Origin: Flavivirga abyssicola
Lineage (GTDB): Bacteria; Bacteroidota; Bacteroidia; Flavobacteriales; Flavobacteriaceae
Length of the DNA stretch: 64,000 bases
Assembly: GCF_030540775.2 (NCBI RefSeq)
Contig: NZ_CP141266.1
Span: forward strand, 2,653,001 to 2,717,000
Reading direction: 5' to 3'
A program made the translations under genes and the position numbers. Each line of letters opens with the position of its first letter. Within the stretch, counting starts at the first letter, position 1. Below the pieces are notes generated by a model. That model saw nothing but the letters and a program-made list of their open reading frames with translations, had not been told where the DNA came from and searched no databases. Shown here piece after piece: positions 1 through 8,873 of this stretch.

Positions 1-2223
1 GCAGAGCGTTTAGCACAAATAAACAGAACGCAATATAATTTGAATGTTAAGGTATTTGGCTTAGACGAAATATATAATGAGTTTAGTTCGGGCAATCAAG
101 ATATAGGGGCAATTAGAAATTTGATCAAGTACGTTTATGATAATGCAAGTTCACCAGAAAACAGAATAAAGTATGTGTGTTTATTTGGAGATGCTTCCTT
201 TGATTATAAAGATAGAATTCCTAATAACACTAACATAGTCCCTTCGTGGCACTCTTACAATAGTTTTAACCTTACCAGTTCATTCGTTTCCGATGATTTT
301 TATGGTATGATGGATGCTAATGAAGGCACAATGGCTAACAGTGATAAATTAGACATCTCGGTGGGTAGAATGTTAGTAGATACACCACAACGAGCCAAGG
401 AAATGGTTGATAAAATAGAATCGTATTATATAAAAGAAGCACTTGGTAGCTGGCGTAATAATTTTGTAGTTATATCTGATGATCCTGATAGTGAAATACC
501 AATAGGTTTACAGGAAACTACAGACCAAATAGGAAATAGAGTAGCGCAAGAAAAACCATTTGTAAATGTTATAAAAATACATTCTGATGCGTTTCAGCAG
601 GAGACGTCAGCTGGAGGTGATAGATATCCAGATGTAACGACAGAAATAGCTAATGCTATAGATAATGGTGCTTTGGTGGTAAATTATTTTGGCCATGGTG
701 GAGAAGATGGTTTGGCTGGAGAACGGATATTATTAAAACCAGATATTAATGATTTTCGTAATGTTTGTAAGCTTAATTGCTTTGTAACCGTGACCTGTGA
801 ATTTACTAAGTTTGATAATCCGCTAAGGGAAACAGCAGGCGAATTCACTTTCTGGAATAAACAAGCCGGAGCCGTTGGGTTAATTACAACGACAAGACAG
901 GTGTTTGTGAATTTTGGAATTAATTTTAATAGAGAGTTTGGACAATATTTGTTTTCTTATAGTGATAATGATACTTATGAAGACTACGAATACCCATCCA
1001 TGGCGGAAGCATTAAGGCTAACAAAAAATGATCCTCGAATATCCAATAACTCTCAGAGACGTTTGGTATTCTTTATTGGTGATCCAGCTATGAAGTTAGC
1101 GTTTCCGGAACCAAATATTCGATTAACGGAAATTAATGATGTACCAATTACTCAAGCTACAGATACATTAAAAGCACTAAGCTATGTGAAATTAGCAGGA
1201 GAGGTGGTTGATGTTTCCGGAAATCTAATAACAAATTATAATGGAACACTGTCTACGACGATATATGATAAATCAATAAGTAGACAAACGTTAGCCAACG
1301 ATGGTGTGACATCTGGTGGACAAACGGTGAGGTTAAATTTTCAAACACTTGGGGAGATTATATTTAGAGGACAAGCATCAGTAAAAGATGGCCAATTTGA
1401 ATTTGATTTTGTAGTACCTAAAGATATAGGTATTCCTGTGGGATTTGGAAAAGTAAGCTTTTATGCAAAGAATGAGGCATTATTTCAAGATCAAACAGGA
1501 GCCAGTGTTAATACAGTTAGAATAGGAGGTGTTAATGAAAATGCCGCAGAAGATAATACAGGCCCCGTTATTACACTCTATATGAATGATGAGAACTTTG
1601 TGTCTGGGGGGATAACCAATGAGTCTCCTACTTTATTGGCTAAAATGGAAGATGCCAATGGAATTAATACTGCAAGTGGAATTGGGCATGACATTGTTGC
1701 TATTATAGATGGAGATGAAACAAATCCTATAGTTCTCAATGATCATTATCAAACCGAAGTAGACGATTATCAAAAAGGCGTAGTAAGTTTTCCATTAAGA
1801 GATTTAGAGCCAGGGCTTCATACATTGACATTAAAAGCTTGGGATGTCTATAATAATTCTTCAGTATCTGAAATTCAGTTTGTTGTGTTTGATGAAAATC
1901 AGGAATTAGTTATAAATAATGTCCTTAATTATCCAAATCCATTTGTAAATTATACAGAATTTTGGTTTAATCACAATAGTTCGGAGTCTTTAGACGTTTC
2001 TATACAGATATTCACTGTTTCAGGAAAATTGGTGAGAACAATAAATGGGCAAACAACAGGAGGGGTTAAAACGACAAGTTCATTATCCAGAGACATTGTT
2101 TGGGATGGAAGAGATGATTTTGGAGATAAAATAGGAAAAGGAGTTTACATTTATAAGCTTACTGTTCATTCAAACCTATTAAATAAAAAAGTAGAAAAAA
2201 TAGAAAAACTCGTTATATTGTAA
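1..2223 (+). CDS. porU: PorU, T9SS C-terminal signal peptidase (5' partial)
   Basis: PorU is the surface cysteine protease of the type IX secretion system; it removes C-terminal sorting domains from cargo and links cargo to A-LPS. The frame is open from base 1, so the true start lies upstream and about 740 C-terminal residues are seen. The gingipain-like (C25) domain is recognisable: the catalytic His is in FGHGG (codon 694-696) and the catalytic Cys in VTCEF (codon 796-798). The last 100 residues (NYPNPF at about 1927, then GRDDFGDKIGKGVYIYKL) form a FlgD-like/CTD-like module, which in known PorU proteins is kept, not cleaved. porV follows 86 nt downstream, the usual flavobacterial order. 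Family call is firm; the attachment role is family knowledge. Confidence 0.93.
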   Translation, partial: AERLAQINRTQYNLNVKVFGLDEIYNEFSSGNQDIGAIRNLIKYVYDNASSPENRIKYVCLFGDASFDYKDRIPNNTNIVPSWHSYNSFNLTSSFVSDDFYGMMDANEGTMANSDKLDISVGRMLVDTPQRAKEMVDKIESYYIKEALGSWRNNFVVISDDPDSEIPIGLQETTDQIGNRVAQEKPFVNVIKIHSDAFQQETSAGGDRYPDVTTEIANAIDNGALVVNYFGHGGEDGLAGERILLKPDINDFRNVCKLNCFVTVTCEFTKFDNPLRETAGEFTFWNKQAGAVGLITTTRQVFVNFGINFNREFGQYLFSYSDNDTYEDYEYPSMAEALRLTKNDPRISNNSQRRLVFFIGDPAMKLAFPEPNIRLTEINDVPITQATDTLKALSYVKLAGEVVDVSGNLITNYNGTLSTTIYDKSISRQTLANDGVTSGGQTVRLNFQTLGEIIFRGQASVKDGQFEFDFVVPKDIGIPVGFGKVSFYAKNEALFQDQTGASVNTVRIGGVNENAAEDNTGPVITLYMNDENFVSGGITNESPTLLAKMEDANGINTASGIGHDIVAIIDGDETNPIVLNDHYQTEVDDYQKGVVSFPLRDLEPGLHTLTLKAWDVYNNSSVSEIQFVVFDENQELVINNVLNYPNPFVNYTEFWFNHNSSESLDVSIQIFTVSGKLVRTINGQTTGGVKTTSSLSRDIVWDGRDDFGDKIGKGVYIYKLTVHSNLLNKKVEKIEKLVIL

Positions 2224-2309
2224 TATTGTGGTCGAAATTTAAATTAAGTTAAAGGTAAAGACAGATGAGTTTTAAAATAAAAATTATATTTACAAAATAA
2301 ACTAGATAC

Positions 2310-3518
2310 ATGAAGAATAAAATATTAATAGTTTTAGCCTTTGTTTTTGTGTTAAAACTAAACGCTCAAGAAACCATTATTTTTCCTAACCAAGAAAGAA
2401 GAGTTATAACAACTGGAGTGCCATTTGTTTTAATAGCACCAGATGCTAGAGCTGCTTCTATGGGAGATATGGGTGTCGCTACTTCTGTTGATGCATTTTC
2501 GCAACAATGGAATTCATCCAAATATGTGTTTTCAGAAACGAAACAAGGAATTGGAGTAAGTTACACGCCTTACTTAAGTAAATTGGTAAACGATATTTTT
2601 TTAGGAAACGTTACTTATTTTAATCGTTTGGACGAGCGTAGTGCATTTGCAGCAAGTTTAAAATATTTTTCTTTAGGAGATATTGAGTTTGTAACCGATG
2701 AATTTTCAACAGCTTTAATACAAAGACCTAATGAGCTTACTATTGACGCTTCGTATGCGTTAAGATTATCAGATCAGTTTGCAATGTCTGTTGCAATGCG
2801 TTATTTAAGATCAGATCTAAGATTAGATGGTGTAGACGGAGATGCATCGCCAGCCAGTACATTTGGTGTGGATATTTCTGGTTACTACCAAAGTGAAGAA
2901 GAAGCTTATGCCGATTTTAATGGGCGTTGGCGTGGTGGATTTGCTATTCAGAATATTGGACCAAAGTTTAAATATGATGAAGGTGGTGTAGAGAATTTTC
3001 AGCCTACAACCTTGCGTTTAGGAGGTGGATTCGATTTTATATTTGATGATTATAATAAAGTAGCAGTTACTGCCGAAGTAACAAAACTATTAGTGCCAAC
3101 ACCTCCTGTTTATGGTTTTGTTGATTTAGATGGTGATGAAGATCAGGCTAACGATGGAAGTGAGCCAACAATTATTGTGGAAGGTAAAGATCCGGATGTA
3201 AGCTTTTTATCAGGAATGTTTCAATCGTTTGGAGATGCACCAGATGGGTTTAGTGAAGAGTTAAAAGAGTTTACATGGTCTTTAGGTGCAGAATACACAT
3301 ATCAAGATTCTTTTGCTTTTAGAGCAGGTTATTTTAATGAAAGTGAAGACAAAGGAGCTAGAAAGTTCTTGGCAATAGGAGCAGGCTTTAAAGCTAATAT
3401 TGTAAATGTTGATTTATCATATTTGTTTTCAGCGTCTAAAGTACAAAGTCCTTTAGAGAATACTTTGCGTTTTTCATTAACCTTCAATATTGGAGAACAA
3501 GCCTATAACGAGTACTAG
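2310..3518 (+). CDS. porV: PorV (LptO), T9SS outer membrane beta-barrel
   Basis: PorV is an outer membrane barrel that shuttles cargo from the SprA translocon to the PorU attachment complex. The 402-residue protein has a signal peptide (about residues 1-19, ending NAQ), the family N-terminal stretch with PDARAASMGDMGVAT, and alternating amphipathic strands ending in a C-terminal strand (TLRFSLTFNIG), as expected for a FadL-like 14-strand barrel. Length matches the family. It lies directly after porU, so the two act in the same complex. A possible -7 box (TATATTTA, 2285-2292) suggests it can also be transcribed alone. A strong hairpin terminator follows at 3542-3575. Confidence 0.93.
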   Translation: MKNKILIVLAFVFVLKLNAQETIIFPNQERRVITTGVPFVLIAPDARAASMGDMGVATSVDAFSQQWNSSKYVFSETKQGIGVSYTPYLSKLVNDIFLGNVTYFNRLDERSAFAASLKYFSLGDIEFVTDEFSTALIQRPNELTIDASYALRLSDQFAMSVAMRYLRSDLRLDGVDGDASPASTFGVDISGYYQSEEEAYADFNGRWRGGFAIQNIGPKFKYDEGGVENFQPTTLRLGGGFDFIFDDYNKVAVTAEVTKLLVPTPPVYGFVDLDGDEDQANDGSEPTIIVEGKDPDVSFLSGMFQSFGDAPDGFSEELKEFTWSLGAEYTYQDSFAFRAGYFNESEDKGARKFLAIGAGFKANIVNVDLSYLFSASKVQSPLENTLRFSLTFNIGEQAYNEY

Positions 3519-3541
3519 TTTATAACCATATACTATAAATT

Positions 3542-3575
3542 AAAAAACTATTGTTCATTGAGCAATAGTTTTTTT
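3542..3575 (+). terminator. Rho-independent terminator after porV
   Basis: A 12-bp perfect stem, AAAAAACTATTG (3542-3553) pairing with CAATAGTTTTTT (3563-3574), has a 9-nt loop and ends in a T tract. It closes the porU-porV unit 24 nt after the porV stop and separates it from cdd. Confidence 0.85.
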
Positions 3576-3602
3576 GTTTACAATATTTCGTAAATTTAAA
3601 AT

Positions 3603-4085
3603 ATGAAGGAAATAAAAATAGAGACTACATTATATATATATCAAGATTTAGATGCCCTTCCAAAGGATATAATCTTACTTATGCAAAAAGCTTTCGAAGC
3701 ACGTAAGAATGCCTATGCACCGTATTCAAATTTTAATGTAGGCGCAGCTCTATTGTTAGATAATGGTGAAATAATCACAGGAAATAATCAAGAGAATGCA
3801 TCGTATCCGTCTGGGTTATGTGCAGAACGCACAGCAATTTATTATGCTGGTTCGCAATATCCCAAGGCGAAAATAGTTCAAATGGCTATTTCAGCAGGGT
3901 CTAAAAATAATCAAACAACCAAACCCATTCCTCCTTGTGGAGCTTGCAGACAAGCTATTGCTGAATATGAAATAAAACAAGATGCCAACATAGAAATTTA
4001 TTTTATGGGTGAGACAGGAAAAGTAGCTAAATCTAATTCTCTTGCAAATTTATTGCCTCTAGTTTTTGATAAATCAGTACTTTAA
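3603..4085 (+). CDS. cdd: Cytidine deaminase
   Basis: Hydrolytically deaminates cytidine and deoxycytidine to uridine and deoxyuridine in pyrimidine salvage, in the cytoplasm. The 160-residue length and single domain fit the short, homotetrameric zinc enzyme class. Zinc and catalytic motifs are clear: CAERTAIYYAG (the Cys-Ala-Glu form, Glu as proton shuttle) and PPCGACRQ (the other two zinc cysteines), with the substrate-binding YAPYSNFNVGAAL near residue 40. The N-terminal 25 residues are longer than in the Bacillus enzyme, common in flavobacteria. It sits between two terminators, so it is probably monocistronic. Confidence 0.93.
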   Translation: MKEIKIETTLYIYQDLDALPKDIILLMQKAFEARKNAYAPYSNFNVGAALLLDNGEIITGNNQENASYPSGLCAERTAIYYAGSQYPKAKIVQMAISAGSKNNQTTKPIPPCGACRQAIAEYEIKQDANIEIYFMGETGKVAKSNSLANLLPLVFDKSVL

Positions 4086-4165
4086 AAACCATAAAAAATA
4101 ATAATAAAGCTGTTTTGAATTCATATTTATTTTAAATACTATAACATTCAATATAAAAAATTATT

Positions 4166-4201
4166 AAAAAAGCAATCTGGACTATAAACCGCTTTTTTTT
4201 T
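4166..4201 (+). terminator. Probable terminator after cdd
   Basis: AAAAAAGC (4166-4173) pairs with GCTTTTTT (4191-4198) around a 17-nt loop and runs into a T tract. The stem is short and A/T rich, so it is weaker than the porV terminator. Confidence 0.5.
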
Positions 4202-4230
4202 GATATTTTTTTTACTTTAATGAATTTACG

Positions 4231-4262
4231 TTTTCGCAATAACTGGCAAAGTATTACTTTTG
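4231..4262 (+). promoter_or_regulatory. Bacteroidota-type promoter for pdhA
   Basis: The -7 element TACTTTTG (4255-4262) matches TAnnTTTG exactly. About 20 nt upstream, TTTTCG (4231-4236) is an imperfect -33 element. The predicted transcript starts near 4268, leaving a leader of roughly 25 nt before the pdhA ATG at 4294. Confidence 0.6.
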
Positions 4263-4293
4263 TATTTGCTTAATTAAAACCTAATATTAGTCG

Positions 4294-5292
4294 ATGCAAA
4301 AAATCACTAAAGATACATACCTAAAATGGTATGAGGATATGCTGTTTTGGAGAAAGTTTGAGGATAAACTGGCAGCAGTATATATACAACAAAAAGTAAG
4401 AGGATTTCTTCATTTATATAATGGTCAGGAAGCAGTTTTAGCAGGCGCTTTACATGCTATGGATTTGACTAAAGACAAAATGATTACAGCTTATAGAAAT
4501 CACGTGCAACCAATAGGTATGGGTGTTGACCCTAAACGTGTTATGGCAGAGCTGTATGGCAAAGCTACAGGGACTTCACAAGGACTTGGGGGGTCTATGC
4601 ACATATTCTCTAAAGAACATCGTTTTTATGGTGGTCATGGTATTGTAGGAGGACAGATTCCTTTAGGAGCTGGTATTGCTTTTGGTGATAAATATCATGG
4701 TAGTGATGCTGTTACCTTGTGTTGCTTTGGTGACGGTGCTGCTAGACAAGGGTCTCTTCATGAAACTTTTAATTTAGCAATGCTCTGGAATCTTCCAGTA
4801 GTATTTGTTTGTGAAAACAATGGATATGCGATGGGAACATCGGTAGAACGTACAGCGAATCATACAGAAGTATGGAAGTTAGGAAAAGGTTACGAAATGC
4901 CTTGTGGGCCAGTTGATGGTATGAACCCTGTGAAAGTAGCTGAAGCTTTTGATGAAGCCATACAACGTGCACGTAAAGGAGGAGGACCAACATTTTTAGA
5001 GTTAAAAACATACCGTTATAGAGGACACTCTATGAGTGATGCTCAACATTATAGAACTAAAGAAGAAGTTGAAGAGTATAAGAAAATTGATCCTATTACC
5101 CAGGTAAAGGACGTTATTCTTGACAAGAAATACGCTACTGAAGATGATATTAAAGAGATTGACAAGCGTGTTAAAGGTTTAGTTTCAGAATGTGAGAAAT
5201 TTGCAGAAGAATCACCATTCCCAGATAAGAATGTGATGTACGATGTGGTTTACGAACAAGAAGATTATCCATTTATACAACATAAATTATAA
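4294..5292 (+). CDS. pdhA: Pyruvate dehydrogenase E1 component, alpha subunit
   Basis: Thiamine-diphosphate-dependent decarboxylation of pyruvate as the first step of the pyruvate dehydrogenase complex, making acetyl-CoA in the cytoplasm. The 332 residues show the E1-alpha fold: GLGGSMHIFS in the active-site region, the ThDP/Mg motif beginning GDGAARQGSLHE and ending CENNGYA, and the phosphorylation-loop-like RYRGHSMSD. Length is typical of an alpha subunit, so a separate E1-beta is required and is not in this window. The E2 gene follows after 3 nt, so the two are co-transcribed from the promoter at 4255. Confidence 0.95.
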   Translation: MQKITKDTYLKWYEDMLFWRKFEDKLAAVYIQQKVRGFLHLYNGQEAVLAGALHAMDLTKDKMITAYRNHVQPIGMGVDPKRVMAELYGKATGTSQGLGGSMHIFSKEHRFYGGHGIVGGQIPLGAGIAFGDKYHGSDAVTLCCFGDGAARQGSLHETFNLAMLWNLPVVFVCENNGYAMGTSVERTANHTEVWKLGKGYEMPCGPVDGMNPVKVAEAFDEAIQRARKGGGPTFLELKTYRYRGHSMSDAQHYRTKEEVEEYKKIDPITQVKDVILDKKYATEDDIKEIDKRVKGLVSECEKFAEESPFPDKNVMYDVVYEQEDYPFIQHKL

Positions 5293-5295
5293 GCT

Positions 5296-6918
5296 ATGGC
5301 TATAGTAATTAATATGCCGCGTTTAAGCGACACCATGGAAGAAGGAACAGTCGCAGCTTGGTTGAAAAAAGTAGGCGATAAAATTGAAGAGGGCGATATT
5401 CTTGCAGAAATAGAAACAGATAAAGCAACTATGGAGTTTGAATCTTTTAACGAAGGGACGTTACTTCATATAGGTGTTCAAGAAGGAGAGACCACTAAAG
5501 TAGATGAATTATTGGCTATCATAGGTGATGAAGGTGAAGATATAACAAGTTTATTAAGTGGAGACACCGCTTCTGCGGAAGTAAAAGAAGATGTCATTCA
5601 GAACGAAAGTGAAGAATCTCAAAAGGATGAAGGGTCAGTGAGTACAGTCGAATTACCGGAAGGTGTTATCGTTGTAACCATGCCGCGTTTAAGTGATACC
5701 ATGGAAGAAGGAACCGTTGCAACATGGCTTAAAAAAGTAGGGGATACTGTTGAAGAAGGTGATATTTTAGCCGAAATTGAAACAGATAAGGCTACTATGG
5801 AGTTTGAATCCTTTCAAGCAGGAACATTACTTCATGTAGGATTACAAGAAGGAGAATCTGCAAAAGTAGATGCTTTATTAGCTATTATTGGCCCAGCTGG
5901 AACAGATGTAAAGGATGTAGCTAGTAATTTTAAAGTTTCTGGAGATTCAGCAAAAACAGAAGAAGCTCCTAAAAAAGAAACCCCAAAAGCAGAAGCTCCT
6001 AAAGCGACTGCTAAGCAAGAAACAGCAAAACCAAATAAATCAGTTGCAGCAACGTCAGCAAATGGTGGACGATTATTCGCTTCTCCATTAGCTAAAAAGA
6101 TAGCAGAAGAAAAAGGGATTAACTTATCTCAAGTTCAAGGTTCTGGAGAAAATGGACGTATCATCAAACAGGATGTTGAGAATTTTGTTCCAGCGTCTTC
6201 AGGAGCATCCGTTGGTAAATTTGTTCCAACAGGACAAGAAGATTTTGATGAGGTTACTAACTCGCAAATGCGTAAAGCCATTGCTAAAGCATTAACAAAT
6301 TCTAAGTTTACGGCACCTCATTATTATTTAAATGTAGAGTTCGATATGGAAAATGCGATTGCATTCCGTAAACAATTCAACTCTGTTCCAGATACAAAAA
6401 TATCATATAACGATATGGTTGTTAAAGCTTGTGCATTAGCATTAAAGCAGCACCCACAAGTAAATTCGCAATGGTTTGCCGATAAAATGCGTTTAAATAA
6501 CCATGTGCATGTTGGAGTAGCGGTAGCAGTTCCAGATGGATTGGTAGTACCTGTAGTTAAGTTTGCAAATGAGCAATCATTACCGCAAATAGGAGCAGCA
6601 GTTAAAGAACTTGCAGGAAAAGCCAGAAACAAAAAATTAACACCAGCCGAAATGGAAGGTAGTACATTTACAGTTTCTAATTTAGGGATGTTTGGTATAG
6701 AAAGTTTTACGTCTATTATCAACCAACCAAATTCAGCTATTCTTTCGGTAGGAAACATTGTTGAAAAACCAGTAGTTAAAGACGGTAAAATAGTTGTTGG
6801 AAATACAATGAAATTATCTTTAGCCTGTGACCATAGAACGGTTGATGGGGCAACTGGAGCTCAGTTTTTACAAACATTAAAAGGGTATATTGAAAACCCA
6901 GTAACCATGTTAGTGTAA
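5296..6918 (+). CDS. pdhC: Pyruvate dehydrogenase E2, dihydrolipoamide acetyltransferase with two lipoyl domains
   Basis: Transfers the acetyl group from the lipoyl arm to CoA and forms the core of the pyruvate dehydrogenase complex. In order: lipoyl domain 1 (residues about 1-77, lipoyl Lys in ETDKATME), acidic linker, lipoyl domain 2 (about 128-205, same ETDKATME motif), Ala/Lys/Pro linker, peripheral-subunit-binding domain (about 255-293, SPLAKKIAEEKGI), and the catalytic domain (about 310-540) with the active-site CDHRTVDGA near the C-terminus. The two lipoyl domains are almost identical in sequence, a tandem duplication. It is co-operonic with pdhA; E1-beta and E3 must be elsewhere. A clear terminator follows at 6986. 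Confidence 0.96.
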   Translation: MAIVINMPRLSDTMEEGTVAAWLKKVGDKIEEGDILAEIETDKATMEFESFNEGTLLHIGVQEGETTKVDELLAIIGDEGEDITSLLSGDTASAEVKEDVIQNESEESQKDEGSVSTVELPEGVIVVTMPRLSDTMEEGTVATWLKKVGDTVEEGDILAEIETDKATMEFESFQAGTLLHVGLQEGESAKVDALLAIIGPAGTDVKDVASNFKVSGDSAKTEEAPKKETPKAEAPKATAKQETAKPNKSVAATSANGGRLFASPLAKKIAEEKGINLSQVQGSGENGRIIKQDVENFVPASSGASVGKFVPTGQEDFDEVTNSQMRKAIAKALTNSKFTAPHYYLNVEFDMENAIAFRKQFNSVPDTKISYNDMVVKACALALKQHPQVNSQWFADKMRLNNHVHVGVAVAVPDGLVVPVVKFANEQSLPQIGAAVKELAGKARNKKLTPAEMEGSTFTVSNLGMFGIESFTSIINQPNSAILSVGNIVEKPVVKDGKIVVGNTMKLSLACDHRTVDGATGAQFLQTLKGYIENPVTMLV

Positions 6919-6985
6919 TTAATCCCTGCGGCATGTGCTGAACTCGTTTCAGTAGTAAGGCAGGAAGAATTCATAATAAATATTT

Positions 6986-7017
6986 AAACCTGTTTCATTT
7001 ATTTGAAACAGGTTTTT
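6986..7017 (+). terminator. Rho-independent terminator after pdhC
   Basis: AAACCTGTTTCA (6986-6997) pairs perfectly with TGAAACAGGTTT (7004-7015), loop of 6 nt, followed by T residues. It ends the pdhA-pdhC transcript 68 nt after the pdhC stop. Confidence 0.9.
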
Positions 7018-7100
7018 GTTTTTTAATACCAAAACAATTAAAGTCAATATACTGTGATTCAGCTCTAGTTTTTTATCTTTAAACTCTAATAAAATTAGGA

Positions 7101-8060
7101 ATGAAAAAACTATTAAGTATTGTAGTTGTTATACTGTTTTTTAGCTGTGGTTCTCAAAATAAGGTCTCTGAAATAAAGCATACAAGTAAGTTAGCTTTAA
7201 AAGAAGATATCAAGGCTAGCTTAGAGTATTTAGCTTCAGATGAATTAAAAGGAAGGCATACTGGAAGCGAAGGTATTGAAAAGGCAGCCATTTTTATTGA
7301 GAACTTTTTTAAGAAAAATAAGGTGCAACCTTATTTTAAAACCTATAGAGACAGTTTTCATCTAAAGGATATTGTTGGTTACAACATCGTAGGTTATATA
7401 GAGGGTCAGGATTCAGAACTTAAAAATGAATTCGTAATACTTGGAGCTCACTACGATCATATAGGAACAGTAGAATCTGTAAATGGTGATAGTATTGCTA
7501 ATGGTGCAAATGATGATGCCTCTGGTACAGTAGCGGTTTTAGAATGGGCGAAGTATTTTTCTAAATCAAAAAGTAACAAACGAAGCATTTTATTTACATT
7601 ATATGCAGCAGAAGAAATGGGATTAAAGGGCTCTGATCATTTGGCAAAACGAATGAAGGAGGAAGGACTTAACCTGTATACTATGATTAATTTTGAGATG
7701 ATAGGTGTACCTAGAACTGAAAAAGAAACCATGGCTTATATAACAGGCTATGAAAAATCCAATATGGCTGAAAAATTAAATAGTTATGCAAAAGGGGATA
7801 TAGTGGGCTTTTTACCCCAAGCCAAAGCATATAATTTGTTTGAACGTTCAGATAACTATCCGTTTTTCAAAAAATTTAACATACCGGCTCAAGCAATTTC
7901 TACATTCGATTTTACAAACTTTGATTATTATCATCATGTGGATGATGAAGCAGACAAAATGGATTTTGAACATATGACATCTTTTATAAATAAGATGATA
8001 CCAGCTTTAGAAGGTATGATTAATGCCAGCACAAAAGAAATAAAAATGAACAATGAGTAA
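7101..8060 (+). CDS. M28-family zinc peptidase, lipoprotein
   Basis: Probable co-catalytic di-zinc exopeptidase of family M28 (aminopeptidase type), exported and lipid-anchored. The N-terminus is a lipoprotein signal (MKKLLSIVVVILFFSCGS, lipid Cys about residue 16). Metal and catalytic motifs are in order: GAHYDH, GANDDASG, YAAEEMGLKGS (catalytic Glu-Glu) and, near the end, YYHHVDDEADKMD. At 319 residues it is a bare catalytic domain without PA or C-terminal extensions. Its stop overlaps the start of the following SDR gene by 8 nt, so they are translated from one transcript. Peptide specificity cannot be read from the sequence. Confidence 0.88.
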   Translation: MKKLLSIVVVILFFSCGSQNKVSEIKHTSKLALKEDIKASLEYLASDELKGRHTGSEGIEKAAIFIENFFKKNKVQPYFKTYRDSFHLKDIVGYNIVGYIEGQDSELKNEFVILGAHYDHIGTVESVNGDSIANGANDDASGTVAVLEWAKYFSKSKSNKRSILFTLYAAEEMGLKGSDHLAKRMKEEGLNLYTMINFEMIGVPRTEKETMAYITGYEKSNMAEKLNSYAKGDIVGFLPQAKAYNLFERSDNYPFFKKFNIPAQAISTFDFTNFDYYHHVDDEADKMDFEHMTSFINKMIPALEGMINASTKEIKMNNE

Positions 8061-8736
8061 AAATATAATTATTACAGGAACAAGTAGAGGTATAGGTTTT
8101 GAGTTGGTTCAATTATTTGCTGATGCTGGTCATAATGTTTTAGCGTTATCTAGAAATAGTAAACCAATAGAAGATCTTAGGTTAAAAAATGTTGAATCAT
8201 TGCCTTTTGATTTAAGTAAGAATGATGATTATGGTAAAGTAAAAACCTTTGTTGGTTCTAATTGGAATCAGGTAGATATTCTAATTAATAATGCAGGGGC
8301 TTTATTAAATAAACCTTTTTCAGAAACATCAATACAAGATTTTGAGCAAGTATATAAAACAAATGTTTTTGGTGTTTCAGAAATGACCAGAACAGTACTG
8401 CCTTATATGAAACATAATGCTCATGTTGTAACAATCAGTTCTATGGGAGGTGTTCAAGGAAGTATGAAGTTTGCAGGTTTAAGTGCCTATAGTTCCAGCA
8501 AAGCAGCAGTTATTACTTTAACAGAATTACTCGCCGAAGAATATAAAGAAACGGGACAATCGTTTAACGTATTAGCTTTAGGAGCCGTACAGACCGAAAT
8601 GTTGGAAGAGGCTTTTCCAGGGTATCAAGCACCTACCACGGCATTGGAAATGGCACAGTATATTTTTGATTTTTCGCTTAGTGGACATAGATATTATAAC
8701 GGAAAACTACTCCAAGTTTCTAATTCTACACCTTAA
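8053..8736 (+). CDS. Short-chain dehydrogenase/reductase (SDR)
   Basis: Classical SDR fold oxidoreductase of unknown substrate, cytosolic. The NAD(P)-binding TGTSRGIGFELV sits at the N-terminus, NNAG at about residue 80, and the catalytic SSMGG ... YSSSKAA (Tyr-x3-Lys) at about 130-153. The Arg after TGTS in the first motif leans towards NADP(H), but this is only suggestive. At 227 residues it is slightly shorter than the usual 250, with a brief C-terminus. It overlaps the upstream M28 peptidase gene by 8 nt; I see no functional logic linking the two beyond co-transcription. Confidence 0.85.
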   Translation: MSKNIIITGTSRGIGFELVQLFADAGHNVLALSRNSKPIEDLRLKNVESLPFDLSKNDDYGKVKTFVGSNWNQVDILINNAGALLNKPFSETSIQDFEQVYKTNVFGVSEMTRTVLPYMKHNAHVVTISSMGGVQGSMKFAGLSAYSSSKAAVITLTELLAEEYKETGQSFNVLALGAVQTEMLEEAFPGYQAPTTALEMAQYIFDFSLSGHRYYNGKLLQVSNSTP

Positions 8737-8873
8737 ACGATTAGCCTATTTATAATAAAAAAAGTCAAGATGAGTTCAAATCTTAAAAAAATATTTACGT
8801 ACCCAAATTTAATTATTTGTCGACCTGTTACTCCTCCAAAATATTTATCTTGCAGTAAATTTTAGCTTACAGA

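Noticed and set aside
6324-6758. Minus-strand open frame of 144 codons inside pdhC
   Set aside because: It is antisense to the well-conserved E2 catalytic domain and shows no independent features.
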